From Alphaproteobacteria bacterium (GTDB taxonomy: Bacteria; Pseudomonadota; Alphaproteobacteria; UBA11222), in assembly GCA_009693835.1 (NCBI GenBank), contig SHWM01000013.1, positions 1-44,586 on the forward strand: 44,586 nt of DNA, in the 5' to 3' direction. Below are positions 17,318-24,210 of the stretch, one piece after another. Made by a program: the position numbers and the translations under genes. The notes under the pieces are model-generated. The model saw only the letters and a list, made by a program, of their open reading frames with translations, was not told the DNA's origin and searched no databases. Every line of letters starts with the position of its first letter. Positions within the stretch are counted from its first letter, which is position 1.

Positions 17318-17830
17318 ATCCCGCAGGTAACGTCTCAATAGATCGTTCACAGGGATGCTGTGAGGGAGGTGAATTTTTGCGCCGAACCACCCCCTCGGGG
17401 GCCCCCCATGAGCGCGCACAAGAATCCCGGAGCAACACCGATTTTGCAAGCCTTGGCGGCAAGTGCGTGTATCTCGATCGTCTGGACATGCCCCTGACCC
17501 CATTCGCCACGTGGCCGGCGCCGCGGAGTAGCGCAGGGGGGACGCAAAGCACGCAGCAAGCAGCATGTGAATACTGCCGTCCAAGCACCTGATCGGACAC
17601 CGGAAAAGTAAAGATGGTCAACGCCGTGTTAACGCGCCAACCGTTCATCAGGTGTGAGCAATGACCGGTAAGGTCAGGTTTTACTGGAAATTAAGCGGTC
17701 AGGGCTTAGATTTCCCCTGTAGCCATCTCCAGAAAATCAAATGATCCGTTGCAGGACAGATGTGGTTGGGGACGGACGGAAACTGCACGGGGGCCAGATC
17801 TTTTGCGGGGAACCGCGGGAGTGACGCGCT
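17318..17830 (+). other. gene-poor leader upstream of the riboswitch
   Basis: About 510 nt without a credible gene on either strand; the small reading frames lack SD sequences and recognisable content. It holds a short hairpin just after the dehydratase stop (TCACAG/CTGTGA arms, 17347-17363, no adjacent U-run), a C-run/G-run hairpin near 17388-17402, and an isolated GGACGCAAAGC near 17539 that resembles a riboswitch core but lacks the rest. The promoter for the downstream riboswitch transcript should lie here; I could not pick one with confidence. Confidence 0.5.
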
Positions 17831-17924
17831 TCTCGAAACGGCAACACGTCAGGAATGACGGGACGCAAAGCCACCGGCCCTAATCCTTTTGAAATGGCAG
17901 GGCAGCGGGGCTACCGAAAGGAGA
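17831..17924 (+). promoter_or_regulatory. cyclic-di-GMP-I (GEMM) riboswitch
   Basis: The conserved parts appear in order. CGGCAAC leads into a hairpin CGTCA-GGAA-TGACG whose GGAA is a GNRA tetraloop. Next comes GGGACGCAAAGCC-A-CCGGCCCTAA, the GEMM core and tetraloop-receptor side, then a variable stem, then GGGCAGCGGGGCTACCGA, the conserved second helix and closing strand. These match the cyclic-di-GMP class I consensus (Vc2 type) closely. The closing stem may be TCTC (17831-17834) with GAGA (17921-17924) plus CGG (17839-17841) with CCG (17914-17916). GAGA is part of the AAGGAGAG Shine-Dalgarno of the following gene, so the simplest reading is translational control with ligand-stabilised closing of the stem hiding the ribosome site; that direction is inference. 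Confidence 0.87.
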
Positions 17925-17928
17925 GAGT

Positions 17929-19119
17929 GTGCGTGTTATGGTTCTCGAATCGCAAAAGGGCGGGTCTGGCAAAACCACGCTGGCGGGCCATCTTGCTGTT
18001 CAGGCCGAATTGTCCGGCGCCGGCCCGGTCGCGCTGATCGACACCGACCCCCAGGGCAGTCTTGCTAAATGGTGGAACGCCAGAGCCGCAGAAACGCCGG
18101 CCTTTGTGGGCGCGCGATTCGACAGCCTTCAATCCGATCTCGACGCGCTGCGGGCGCAGGGTTTCAAGCTGGTGTTTATCGACACGCCGCCTGCCGTCAC
18201 CAAGGCGATTGCGCATGTGGTCAGCTTTGCCGATCTGGTGGTAATGCCAACCCGGCCGAGCCCGCATGATCTGCGCGCCGTCGGCGCAACCGTTGAGATC
18301 GCGGCGGCGCATCACAAGGCCATGATCTTCGTTATCAATGCGGCCACGGCGCGCGCCAAAATAACCTCGGAGGCGGCTGTGGTGCTGTCACAGCAACGCA
18401 CGGTTGCGCCCGTGATGATCAATCATCGCGTTGATTTCGCGGCCAGCATGACGGATGGCCGCACGGTGATGGAACATAGTTTAAAGGGCCCCTCGTCGAA
18501 AGAGGTCCAGGAATTATGGAGCTATGTGGAAAACCGCCTTGCGAAACTGGATGGCGGCCCGGTTGATTTTGTGGATCCGGCGGGTTTTGATTTCGACGCG
18601 CCAGAAGATGTGGTGACCGGACCCGCGCCGCAACCCGCGCCGCAAACGGATGTCAGTATGGTTGCGCCTGCGGAGCCAGTAGCAGAAACCTTACCGGTCC
18701 GCGCCGAACTTCCACCCGCCCTTGATCTGGTCTTGCGGCAGATCATTGAAACGACTGAACCGCTTGCTGAAGAAGCGCCCGCTATAGGGGACCAGGGCCT
18801 CAGGGATGATGCGGCTTTCGATGGCGGGAGAGTTCCGCCGCCGCTGCAGGAAAATCCGCAACAGGCCCTTCTGGAGGCGGTGCAACGTTTACGCGGAGAA
18901 CTGGATTATCCTATATCCCTGGAGGACATTCTGCCCCCGCAGGCGGAGGCCGGCGAGGCCATTGATCCTGAGCAAATTCTGAGGGAGATGGCGTCCAACA
19001 AACGCGGCACGGGCGCCGTTCGCAGCGATAAGAGTTCGCGGTGTGAAGAAACAGGAACACGGCTGAAGAATCAGGCGCATGTCTTCGGAAATGCGCCCGG
19101 ACAGGAAAACAGGTTATGA
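17929..19119 (+). CDS. ParA/MinD-type ATPase under c-di-GMP riboswitch
   Basis: 396 residues from GTG 17929; AAGGAG at 17918-17923 is 5 nt away, whereas the ATG three codons later would be too far. Deviant Walker A KGGSGKTT (10-17) with the signature Lys10, the Walker A' segment IDTDPQGSLAKWW (37-49) and Walker B LVFIDTPP (around 80) define a ParA-family ATPase that dimerises on ATP and usually binds DNA nonspecifically. After about residue 205 comes a long acidic, Pro/Ala/Glu-rich region (residues ~210-340) that looks disordered, unusual compared with plain 210-220-residue relatives. It overlaps the ribbon-helix-helix gene by 4 nt. Not beside parB or an origin, so it is likely a positioning or plasmid-type partition ATPase rather than the main chromosomal ParA. 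Confidence 0.85.
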   Translation: MRVMVLESQKGGSGKTTLAGHLAVQAELSGAGPVALIDTDPQGSLAKWWNARAAETPAFVGARFDSLQSDLDALRAQGFKLVFIDTPPAVTKAIAHVVSFADLVVMPTRPSPHDLRAVGATVEIAAAHHKAMIFVINAATARAKITSEAAVVLSQQRTVAPVMINHRVDFAASMTDGRTVMEHSLKGPSSKEVQELWSYVENRLAKLDGGPVDFVDPAGFDFDAPEDVVTGPAPQPAPQTDVSMVAPAEPVAETLPVRAELPPALDLVLRQIIETTEPLAEEAPAIGDQGLRDDAAFDGGRVPPPLQENPQQALLEAVQRLRGELDYPISLEDILPPQAEAGEAIDPEQILREMASNKRGTGAVRSDKSSRCEETGTRLKNQAHVFGNAPGQENRL

Positions 19120-19529
19120 GTACGGAAAAATACGCTTCTTTGCATAGCGGCCTCATCGCCAGGAAGGGCGAGGCACTGCCTACGCCGCATCCGCCGGCGG
19201 ATCCGCAGCCGGTATTCGAGACCGTTCGGTCGCCTTCGCCCGCGTCCTCACCGCCGCGGCCTCAAACCGTTAACTGCGATCTGCCTGCTGGCGCGAGCAA
19301 GCCAAAACGGCCCGCCCGTATCACCGAAGAGAGCAAGGCCGATGGAATGAAGGCGCTAACCTTCAGGCTGGATCCGGCGCTCTATCACCGCGTGCAGGTG
19401 GCGGCCGCTAAACTGGGCTGGACCAGCCAGGATCTGCTGCGCGCCGCCGTAGAAGGCCACCTTGTTCATCTGGGAACCGAGATTTTTCCAAACTGCGGCT
19501 GTATCGGCGGAAGGGAAGGCTGCAACTAG
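19116..19529 (+). CDS. ribbon-helix-helix (CopG-like) protein, partner of ParA
   Basis: 137 residues, starting inside the ParA stop (ATGA). The N-terminal 75 residues are Pro/Ser-rich and probably disordered. Residues about 78-115 (MKALTFRLDPALYHRVQVAA then GWTSQDLLRAAVEGHL) read as a ribbon-helix-helix fold: a beta-strand followed by two helices. The C-terminus carries three Cys (NCGCIGGREGC) that could bind metal. ParA ATPases often work with a small DNA-binding partner that stimulates ATP hydrolysis; the adjacency and translational coupling suggest this role. The flexible N-terminal tail may hold the ATPase-stimulating segment. Not experimentally known. Confidence 0.7.
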   Translation: MSTEKYASLHSGLIARKGEALPTPHPPADPQPVFETVRSPSPASSPPRPQTVNCDLPAGASKPKRPARITEESKADGMKALTFRLDPALYHRVQVAAAKLGWTSQDLLRAAVEGHLVHLGTEIFPNCGCIGGREGCN

Positions 19530-19543
19530 AGCAACTTCTGCGC

Positions 19544-20179
19544 TTATTGCGACGCCCATATGATGCGCGCAATCCAGCTAAGTTCGGAGGGCGCAAAGCT
19601 GCGCAACGGAAATTCCGGATTGAAGGATGCCAGTTCCACACGGCTGGCGGTTTTGCGGAGCAACTGTTTAGCCATGACCTCGCCATTCAGGGTTTTGGCC
19701 ACCACCCGGTCCCCGCGCCGGACGTCAGCGTGCGGCGAGACGACCACGATGTCCCCATCGCGATACACAGGCTGCATGCTGTCGCCGCTAATTTCCAGCG
19801 CATAGGCGTTCTCATCCCCAAGCCCAGGAAAATTGACGCTGTCCCAGCCACCCCCGACGGGAAAACCGCCATCATCAAAAAATCCCTGCGCGCCAGCCTG
19901 TGCGAAGCCAATTACAGGGATCGGGCGGGAATTTCGCACGGCCGTATCCATTTGACGTTCAATCAATTGCGCAAAATCGGCAATGGAGGCACCGGTCACC
20001 TGCAATATGCGAGACAGGCTTTCCGTGCTCGGCCAGCGCTGCTTGCCCTCGTGCAGGCGTTTTGACCGGTTGAAAATGGTGGGGTCAAGACCCGCGCGTT
20101 TGGCCAGACCTGACGCGGAAAATCCGTTCGCGGCCGCCAGAGCGTCAATCCCGTCCCAAATTTGTTTATGGCTTAACAT
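19544..20179 (-). CDS. HTH / S24 peptidase repressor (LexA/CI-like)
   Basis: 211 residues. An N-terminal helix-turn-helix (FSASGLAKRAGLDPTIFNRSKR, about residues 20-41) is joined to an S24 self-cleaving domain. The cleavage dipeptide Ala95-Gly96 (FAQAGAQGF), catalytic Ser134 (SGDSMQPVYRDGD) and Lys171 (EVMAKQLL) are all present, so RecA-stimulated autocleavage is possible. Homologues of this type next to DUF952 and pyrD are chromosomal in alphaproteobacteria, so a prophage origin is not required. The gene is convergent with the RHH gene and divergent from DUF952. An imperfect palindrome at 20188-20201 lies just upstream and could be its operator. Confidence 0.87.
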   Translation of the reverse strand: MLSHKQIWDGIDALAAANGFSASGLAKRAGLDPTIFNRSKRLHEGKQRWPSTESLSRILQVTGASIADFAQLIERQMDTAVRNSRPIPVIGFAQAGAQGFFDDGGFPVGGGWDSVNFPGLGDENAYALEISGDSMQPVYRDGDIVVVSPHADVRRGDRVVAKTLNGEVMAKQLLRKTASRVELASFNPEFPLRSFAPSELSWIARIIWASQ

Positions 20180-20187
20180 AGACCCAT

Positions 20188-20201
20188 ATGATAGTTGTCA
20201 T
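20188..20201. promoter_or_regulatory. imperfect palindrome in the S24-repressor/DUF952 gap
   Basis: ATGATAGTTGTCAT: six-base arms around GT with one mismatch, 8 nt upstream of the repressor start codon and within the divergent gap. The position suits autoregulation by the S24 protein. Only one copy is visible, so this is weak. Confidence 0.3.
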
Positions 20202-20254
20202 TTAATAGGAAATATAGCTTATTTCAGGCTAAAGGGAAGCAAAATTTGGGGGAG

Positions 20255-20593
20255 ATGATCTACAAAATTCTGCGCCAGCCGGAATGGCGGGCGGCCATCG
20301 CGCAGGGAAAATTGACCGGTAGCCCGGTAGACACGGCCGATGGCTATATTCATTTCTCGACCGTCCGTCAGGTGCGGGAGACGGCGGCGAGGCATTTTCA
20401 CCTAGAGACGGACCTGGTTCTGCTGGTGGTGGATCCGGAGGCGCTGGGGCCCGATTTGCGTTGGGAGCCGTCCCGGGGCGGGGATTTATTTCCGCATCTT
20501 TATGCCGTACTACCGCTTGATCGGGTTTTGGCCTCCTATCCTTTGCCGCTGGGGCGGGACGGCTTGCATGTGTTTGCGGCGGCGGGACTTTGA
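20255..20593 (+). CDS. DUF952 family protein
   Basis: 112 residues from ATG 20255, chosen because MIYKIL is the usual DUF952 beginning and a GGGGGAG runs up to it; an earlier in-frame ATG at 20195 adds unconserved sequence. Family features: GSPVDTADGYIHFSTVRQV, LVVDPEALGPDLRWEPSRGGDLFPHLYAVLPL. The domain is small and cytoplasmic; its function is not established, although related folds act on nucleotides or tRNA. The stop is directly followed by pyrD (TGAATG), so it is coupled to pyrimidine synthesis genes, an arrangement common in alphaproteobacteria. Confidence 0.85.
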   Translation: MIYKILRQPEWRAAIAQGKLTGSPVDTADGYIHFSTVRQVRETAARHFHLETDLVLLVVDPEALGPDLRWEPSRGGDLFPHLYAVLPLDRVLASYPLPLGRDGLHVFAAAGL

Positions 20594-21646
20594 ATGACAG
20601 GTTTTTTTAGACTGACGGGGCGGCTATTACGGCTGCTGGACCCCGAAACGGCGCACGCTCTGACCATTCGCGCCCTCAAACTCGGGCTTGCACCCCGCCC
20701 GGCAACGCCACGGGCGCCCGTACTGAAGACCTCCGTCTTCGGGCTGGACTTTCCCAATCCGGTTGGTATCGCAGCAGGCTTTGACAAGAATGCGGAAGTT
20801 CCCGACGCCATGCTGCGTCTGGGCTTTGGATTTGCCGAGACCGGCACGGTGACCCCCTTGCCGCAGGCTGGAAATCCCAGGCCCCGCATTTTCCGCCTGA
20901 CGGAAGATGCGGCGGTGATCAACCGGCTCGGTTTCAATAATCAGGGGCTGGATGTGTACAAAGCGCGGCTGGCCGCGCGGCGCGCCCGGCCCGGAATTGT
21001 CGGGGCCAATATCGGGGCCAACAAGGATAGCGCCGACCGCATTAGCGACTATCTGAAATGTTTCGAGGCGCTGGCGGGTCTTGCCGATTATTTCACGATC
21101 AATGTCTCCTCGCCCAATACGCCGGGCCTGCGCGGACTGCAGGACCGCGATCAGGTGCAGCTTTTACTCGCGAAATTGCTGGCCGCGCGCGCCAGGTTGC
21201 GGATTACGGCGCCGCTGCTGCTGAAGATCGCTCCTGATCTGGACGGGCAGGCCTTGCGGGATGTGGTGGCGGTCTGTCTCGATACGGGGATAGAGGGGAT
21301 GATTGTTTCCAACACCACACTTGGCGGGCGCGAAAATCTGCATGGCAAACACCGCATGGAACAGGGCGGACTTTCCGGGCGGCCCCTGTTTGCGCCATCG
21401 ACACGCATGTTGCGTGAAGTGTCGCGACTAGCCGGGGGAAAACTGGTGCTAATCGGAACAGGCGGCATCGCCAGCGGGGCGGACGCCTATACTAAAATTC
21501 GTGCGGGCGCGTCGCTGGTGCAGTTATATACGGCGATGGCCTTTGCAGGCCCCTATCTGGCGGTAACTATAGCGCAGGAACTAGCGGATATGTTACAGAG
21601 GGACGGTTTTACCAGCGTTAGCCAGGCCGTGGGAGCGGATGCATAA
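20594..21646 (+). CDS. pyrD: dihydroorotate dehydrogenase (quinone), class 2
   Basis: 350 residues. Class-2 PyrD features: an N-terminal membrane-associating helix pair (FFRLTGRLLRLLDPETAHAL), GIAAGFDKNAEVPDAML, GFAETGTVTPLPQAGNPRPR, VINRLGFNNQG, the catalytic-Ser segment NVSSPNTPGLRGLQ, LLLKIAPDL, IVSNTT and LIGTGGIASGADAYTKIRAGA. It oxidises dihydroorotate to orotate with FMN, passing electrons to the quinone pool at the inner membrane. Length is usual for the class. Overlaps the longer possible arsC start; probably co-transcribed with DUF952 and arsC. Confidence 0.95.
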   Translation: MTGFFRLTGRLLRLLDPETAHALTIRALKLGLAPRPATPRAPVLKTSVFGLDFPNPVGIAAGFDKNAEVPDAMLRLGFGFAETGTVTPLPQAGNPRPRIFRLTEDAAVINRLGFNNQGLDVYKARLAARRARPGIVGANIGANKDSADRISDYLKCFEALAGLADYFTINVSSPNTPGLRGLQDRDQVQLLLAKLLAARARLRITAPLLLKIAPDLDGQALRDVVAVCLDTGIEGMIVSNTTLGGRENLHGKHRMEQGGLSGRPLFAPSTRMLREVSRLAGGKLVLIGTGGIASGADAYTKIRAGASLVQLYTAMAFAGPYLAVTIAQELADMLQRDGFTSVSQAVGADA

Positions 21647-21659
21647 GGGTGCGATCACC

Positions 21660-22007
21660 ATGAGCGTTAAAATATATCATAATCCGCGTTGCGGCAAATC
21701 CCGCCAGACCCTGGCGCTGCTGGAAGAACGCGGGATCAGGCCGCAGATAATCGAATATTTACAGAACCCGCCGTCAGCCGGTGAACTTGACGGCATTCTT
21801 CACATGCTGGGCATGGAGCCGCGCGATCTGATGCGCAAACACGAAGCTCCGTATAAAGAGCTAAATCTGGGGTTGCCGGACAAGACCCGGGCGCAGCTCA
21901 TTTCCGCCATGGCCGCTTCGCCCATCCTGATGGAACGGCCCATTGTTGTGGCCAACGGCAAAGCCGCCATCGGTCGGCCACCGGAGGCCGTTCTTGAGAT
22001 TCTTTAG
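21660..22007 (+). CDS. arsC: arsenate reductase, glutaredoxin-linked ArsC type
   Basis: 115 residues from ATG 21660, with AAGGG about 11 nt upstream; an in-frame ATG at 21639 (7 residues longer) also has a GGGAG but would overlap pyrD. KIYHNPRCGKSRQTLALLEE gives the catalytic Cys in the x-NPRC-x-KSR motif; the EYLQNPP, RKHEAPYKEL, LMERPIVV and IGRPPEAVLEIL segments complete the ArsC/Spx fold. Family function is arsenate reduction with glutathione/glutaredoxin; in many genomes this copy is a housekeeping thiol protein not linked to ars genes, and no ars operon is nearby here. Confidence 0.85.
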   Translation: MSVKIYHNPRCGKSRQTLALLEERGIRPQIIEYLQNPPSAGELDGILHMLGMEPRDLMRKHEAPYKELNLGLPDKTRAQLISAMAASPILMERPIVVANGKAAIGRPPEAVLEIL

Positions 22008-22413
22008 GAAATTCCCCAGGAAAATCTTCATTCCGCTGACCTGCGCGGGAGCGCTTGCCATGGCCGGATTTGGTATGGGCGCCTATGCCGCAGAGGCCGA
22101 TAAATCCGGACACACCTGCGACAAGGCCGCACTGTCGGAAATTGATTACTACACCTGCGAGGGGACAAGGCTGCGCACCAGCGGGATGGCGCTGGAGGCG
22201 CAGGCGCGGGCGCAGGTCACCAAAAGCAAAATGATGGGCACGGAATGCGGCAGGCAGCAGGACGAGGCGGCGGTGCGCGACTGCAGCCTGATGTCCTCCG
22301 ATCTGATGGAGGATTCCGTCTTCAAGCACGCAGAAGCCGCCGACATATTAAACCAGGCCGCGCGCATGGAGGAACGGGCTGCCGATTTAGGCAAGGCCCA
22401 TCCCAACCCGTGA
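21994..22413 (+). CDS. small secreted Cys-containing protein of unknown function
   Basis: 139 residues from a TTG at 21994, chosen because GGAGG lies 6 nt upstream (inside the end of arsC) and because this start yields a clean signal peptide: basic RFFRKFPRK, hydrophobic IFIPLTCAGALAMAGFGMG, and AYA-AE as cleavage site. The start overlaps arsC by 14 nt. The mature part has four Cys (HTCDKAAL, YTCEGTRLR, TECGRQQ, RDCSLM), enough for two disulfides, and is mostly helical and charged. I do not recognise the family. Periplasmic location is inferred from the signal peptide. Confidence 0.65.
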   Translation: MRFFRKFPRKIFIPLTCAGALAMAGFGMGAYAAEADKSGHTCDKAALSEIDYYTCEGTRLRTSGMALEAQARAQVTKSKMMGTECGRQQDEAAVRDCSLMSSDLMEDSVFKHAEAADILNQAARMEERAADLGKAHPNP

Positions 22414-22468
22414 AAATTAACGCGTTTTCGCTCTCATAAAGCTGCCCCGCAGCCGCGCGGCACCCGGC

Positions 22469-22903
22469 TCAGCCCGGACCGATCTCGATCTTGCGGCTGG
22501 CGGATTTTTTCGGTTCGACCTTGGGTATCCGGACCGTCAGGACGCCATCCATGCAGGATGCCTTGATATCGGCTTCTCTCACATCATCCGGCAGCCGGAA
22601 AGCCCGTTCAAATGCCCCGAACCGGCGTTCCGAAAAGCAGGTGTTTTTGTCCTTTTCCTCACGCTCCATGCGCTTTTCGCCACGTATCGTAAGATTATTG
22701 TTTTCTACAGATACTTCGACATCCTTCTCGCTTACGCCTGGCAATTCCAAACGTATCTCGTAGCTGCCTTCCCGGTCGAGCGCATCAGCAGACGGCGAAA
22801 AGAAGTTGGAGATGGCTGATCCAAAATCCCGCAGCGGATCAAAAAAACGCGGCCAGAAATGATTACTTCCCATAATGGACAGTCCTCTGGATTTCTCGGG
22901 CAT
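22469..22903 (-). CDS. Hsp20 / alpha-crystallin small heat-shock protein
   Basis: 144 residues from ATG 22903; AAGGGA lies 7 nt upstream, and longer forms add a Cys-rich, unconserved leader. The alpha-crystallin domain is clear: YEIRLELPGVSEKDVEVSVE, NNLTIRGEKRMEREEKD, then SERRFGAFERAFRLPDDV and MDGVLTVRIPKVEPKKSA. It is an ATP-independent chaperone that holds unfolding proteins; the N-terminal FWPRFFDPLRDFG helps form oligomers. Transcribed divergently from the AGE-family epimerase with a 94-nt gap in which I saw no certain heat-shock promoter or ROSE-type hairpin. Confidence 0.88.
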   Translation of the reverse strand: MPEKSRGLSIMGSNHFWPRFFDPLRDFGSAISNFFSPSADALDREGSYEIRLELPGVSEKDVEVSVENNNLTIRGEKRMEREEKDKNTCFSERRFGAFERAFRLPDDVREADIKASCMDGVLTVRIPKVEPKKSASRKIEIGPG

Positions 22904-22997
22904 GGCAATTTCCCTTATGATATGACAAGTCCCCATCTGAAGGTGGCGAGTTGGAATTAGTTTCCTATTGATCAAAATCAAGTCGGGGGAAAATATT

Positions 22998-24197
22998 TTG
23001 TCCATCCAATTGCAGAAAAAAATTGAGCGATGGATGTTTGAGTCGGCCCTGCCGCACTGGCACGCGCACGGGATAGATAGTGAAAATGGCGGCTTTGCGG
23101 AACGTCTGACACTAAACGGCACGGCAGACCCGGTTGACTATAAGCGTATCCGGGTGCAGGCGCGGCAAATTTATGTTTTTTCTCATGCTTGGCTGATTGA
23201 ACGCGATCCCGACAGGGCGGCGAAATGGCGGGCCGCCGCTGCGCAGGGTTTTGATTTTCTGACCCGGAAATACTGGCAGGGGCCAGAGCGCGGCTGGGCC
23301 AGAACGGTTACACCGGCGGGCGAACTTCAGGACACGGCGGCAGATAGTTATGATCAGGCTTTCGTGCTGTTCGCATGCGCCTGGTATTATCTGGCTTCGC
23401 GCGACTCACGCGCCATGGAAACCGCCAGCAAGACATTGGACTTTCTGGACCGGCATCTGGCCTGTGCTGAGCATGGCGGATATTATGACGGGCTTTCCGG
23501 AACAGGGGAATTGTTGCGCGGGGGCCCGCGATTGCAAAACCCGCATATGCATCTGCTGGAAGCCATGCTTGTGCTGCACCAGGCCGGCGGCAGCAACACC
23601 TTTATGAAGCGGGCCGGGCGCATAGTAGATTTATTCCGTACACGGTTCTTTGACGCAGGCACGCGCAGCCTGGGTGAATATTTTACTGCGGAGTGGCTGC
23701 CGGCGGACGGGCCCGCAGGACAAATTGTCGAGCCGGGGCATCTATTGGAATGGTCATGGATTTTACATAATTACGCCAGGGTCGCCGGATCGGCCCAGGC
23801 CCATGATCTGGCGCAGATGGCCTATGACTCGGCGCTTGCGTCCGGCCTGCACGCGGACAGAAATCTGTTCTTTGATGAAATTGACCGCAGCGGCGCGGTT
23901 CTGCGGGCCAGCCAACGCCTGTGGCCGCAGACCGAGGCGGTCAAGGCCCATATTGCGGCGGCCGAACATGGCGCTACCGCCGGGGACCGCGAATCTGCGC
24001 GAGCGCGAATCTCGCCCGCCGTTGACGCCATTTTTGACAATTATCTGATTTCCGATACCGGAATCTGGAACGATCAGCTGGATGCGGCGGGCAAACCCGT
24101 TTCAACCTTTGTGCCCGCCACGTCGCTGTATCATCTGTTCCTGGCCTTCGCTGAGACCCTGCAATTTTACGAGGCGAATAAGCCTGAATACTATTAG
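22998..24197 (+). CDS. AGE-family sugar epimerase/isomerase
   Basis: 399 residues from TTG 22998, which has GGGGGA 7 nt upstream; a TTG at 22968 would add ten residues. N-acylglucosamine 2-epimerase-like alpha6/alpha6 barrel: SENGGFAERL, RIRVQARQIYVFSHAW (the RxxxQAR-type motif), AADSYDQAFVLFACAWYY, RLQNPHMHLLEAMLVLH, GHLLEWSWIL and RLWPQTEAVKAH. The His and Glu residues in PHMHLLEA, GHLLEW and WPQTEA belong to the usual active site. It probably interconverts a hexose, for example mannose/fructose or a cellobiose- or glucosamine-type substrate, in the cytoplasm. Convergent with the methyltransferase hybrid, ending 13 nt before it. Confidence 0.85.
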   Translation: MSIQLQKKIERWMFESALPHWHAHGIDSENGGFAERLTLNGTADPVDYKRIRVQARQIYVFSHAWLIERDPDRAAKWRAAAAQGFDFLTRKYWQGPERGWARTVTPAGELQDTAADSYDQAFVLFACAWYYLASRDSRAMETASKTLDFLDRHLACAEHGGYYDGLSGTGELLRGGPRLQNPHMHLLEAMLVLHQAGGSNTFMKRAGRIVDLFRTRFFDAGTRSLGEYFTAEWLPADGPAGQIVEPGHLLEWSWILHNYARVAGSAQAHDLAQMAYDSALASGLHADRNLFFDEIDRSGAVLRASQRLWPQTEAVKAHIAAAEHGATAGDRESARARISPAVDAIFDNYLISDTGIWNDQLDAAGKPVSTFVPATSLYHLFLAFAETLQFYEANKPEYY

Positions 24198-24210
24198 AAA
24201 CTCCGGAGTA

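Noticed and set aside
17347..17363. Terminator after the dehydratase gene
   Set aside because: Six-pair stem without an adjacent U-run; the TTTTT lies ten bases further on.
17530..17600. A second GEMM riboswitch suggested by GGACGCAAAGC
   Set aside because: The flanking conserved parts (GCAAA entry, CCGGCC-TAA and the AGCGGGG closing strand) are missing, so only the short core matches.
19544..20179. Prophage boundary marked by the S24 repressor
   Set aside because: No integrase, structural or replication phage genes nearby; the gene sits in a chromosomal arrangement with DUF952 and pyrD.
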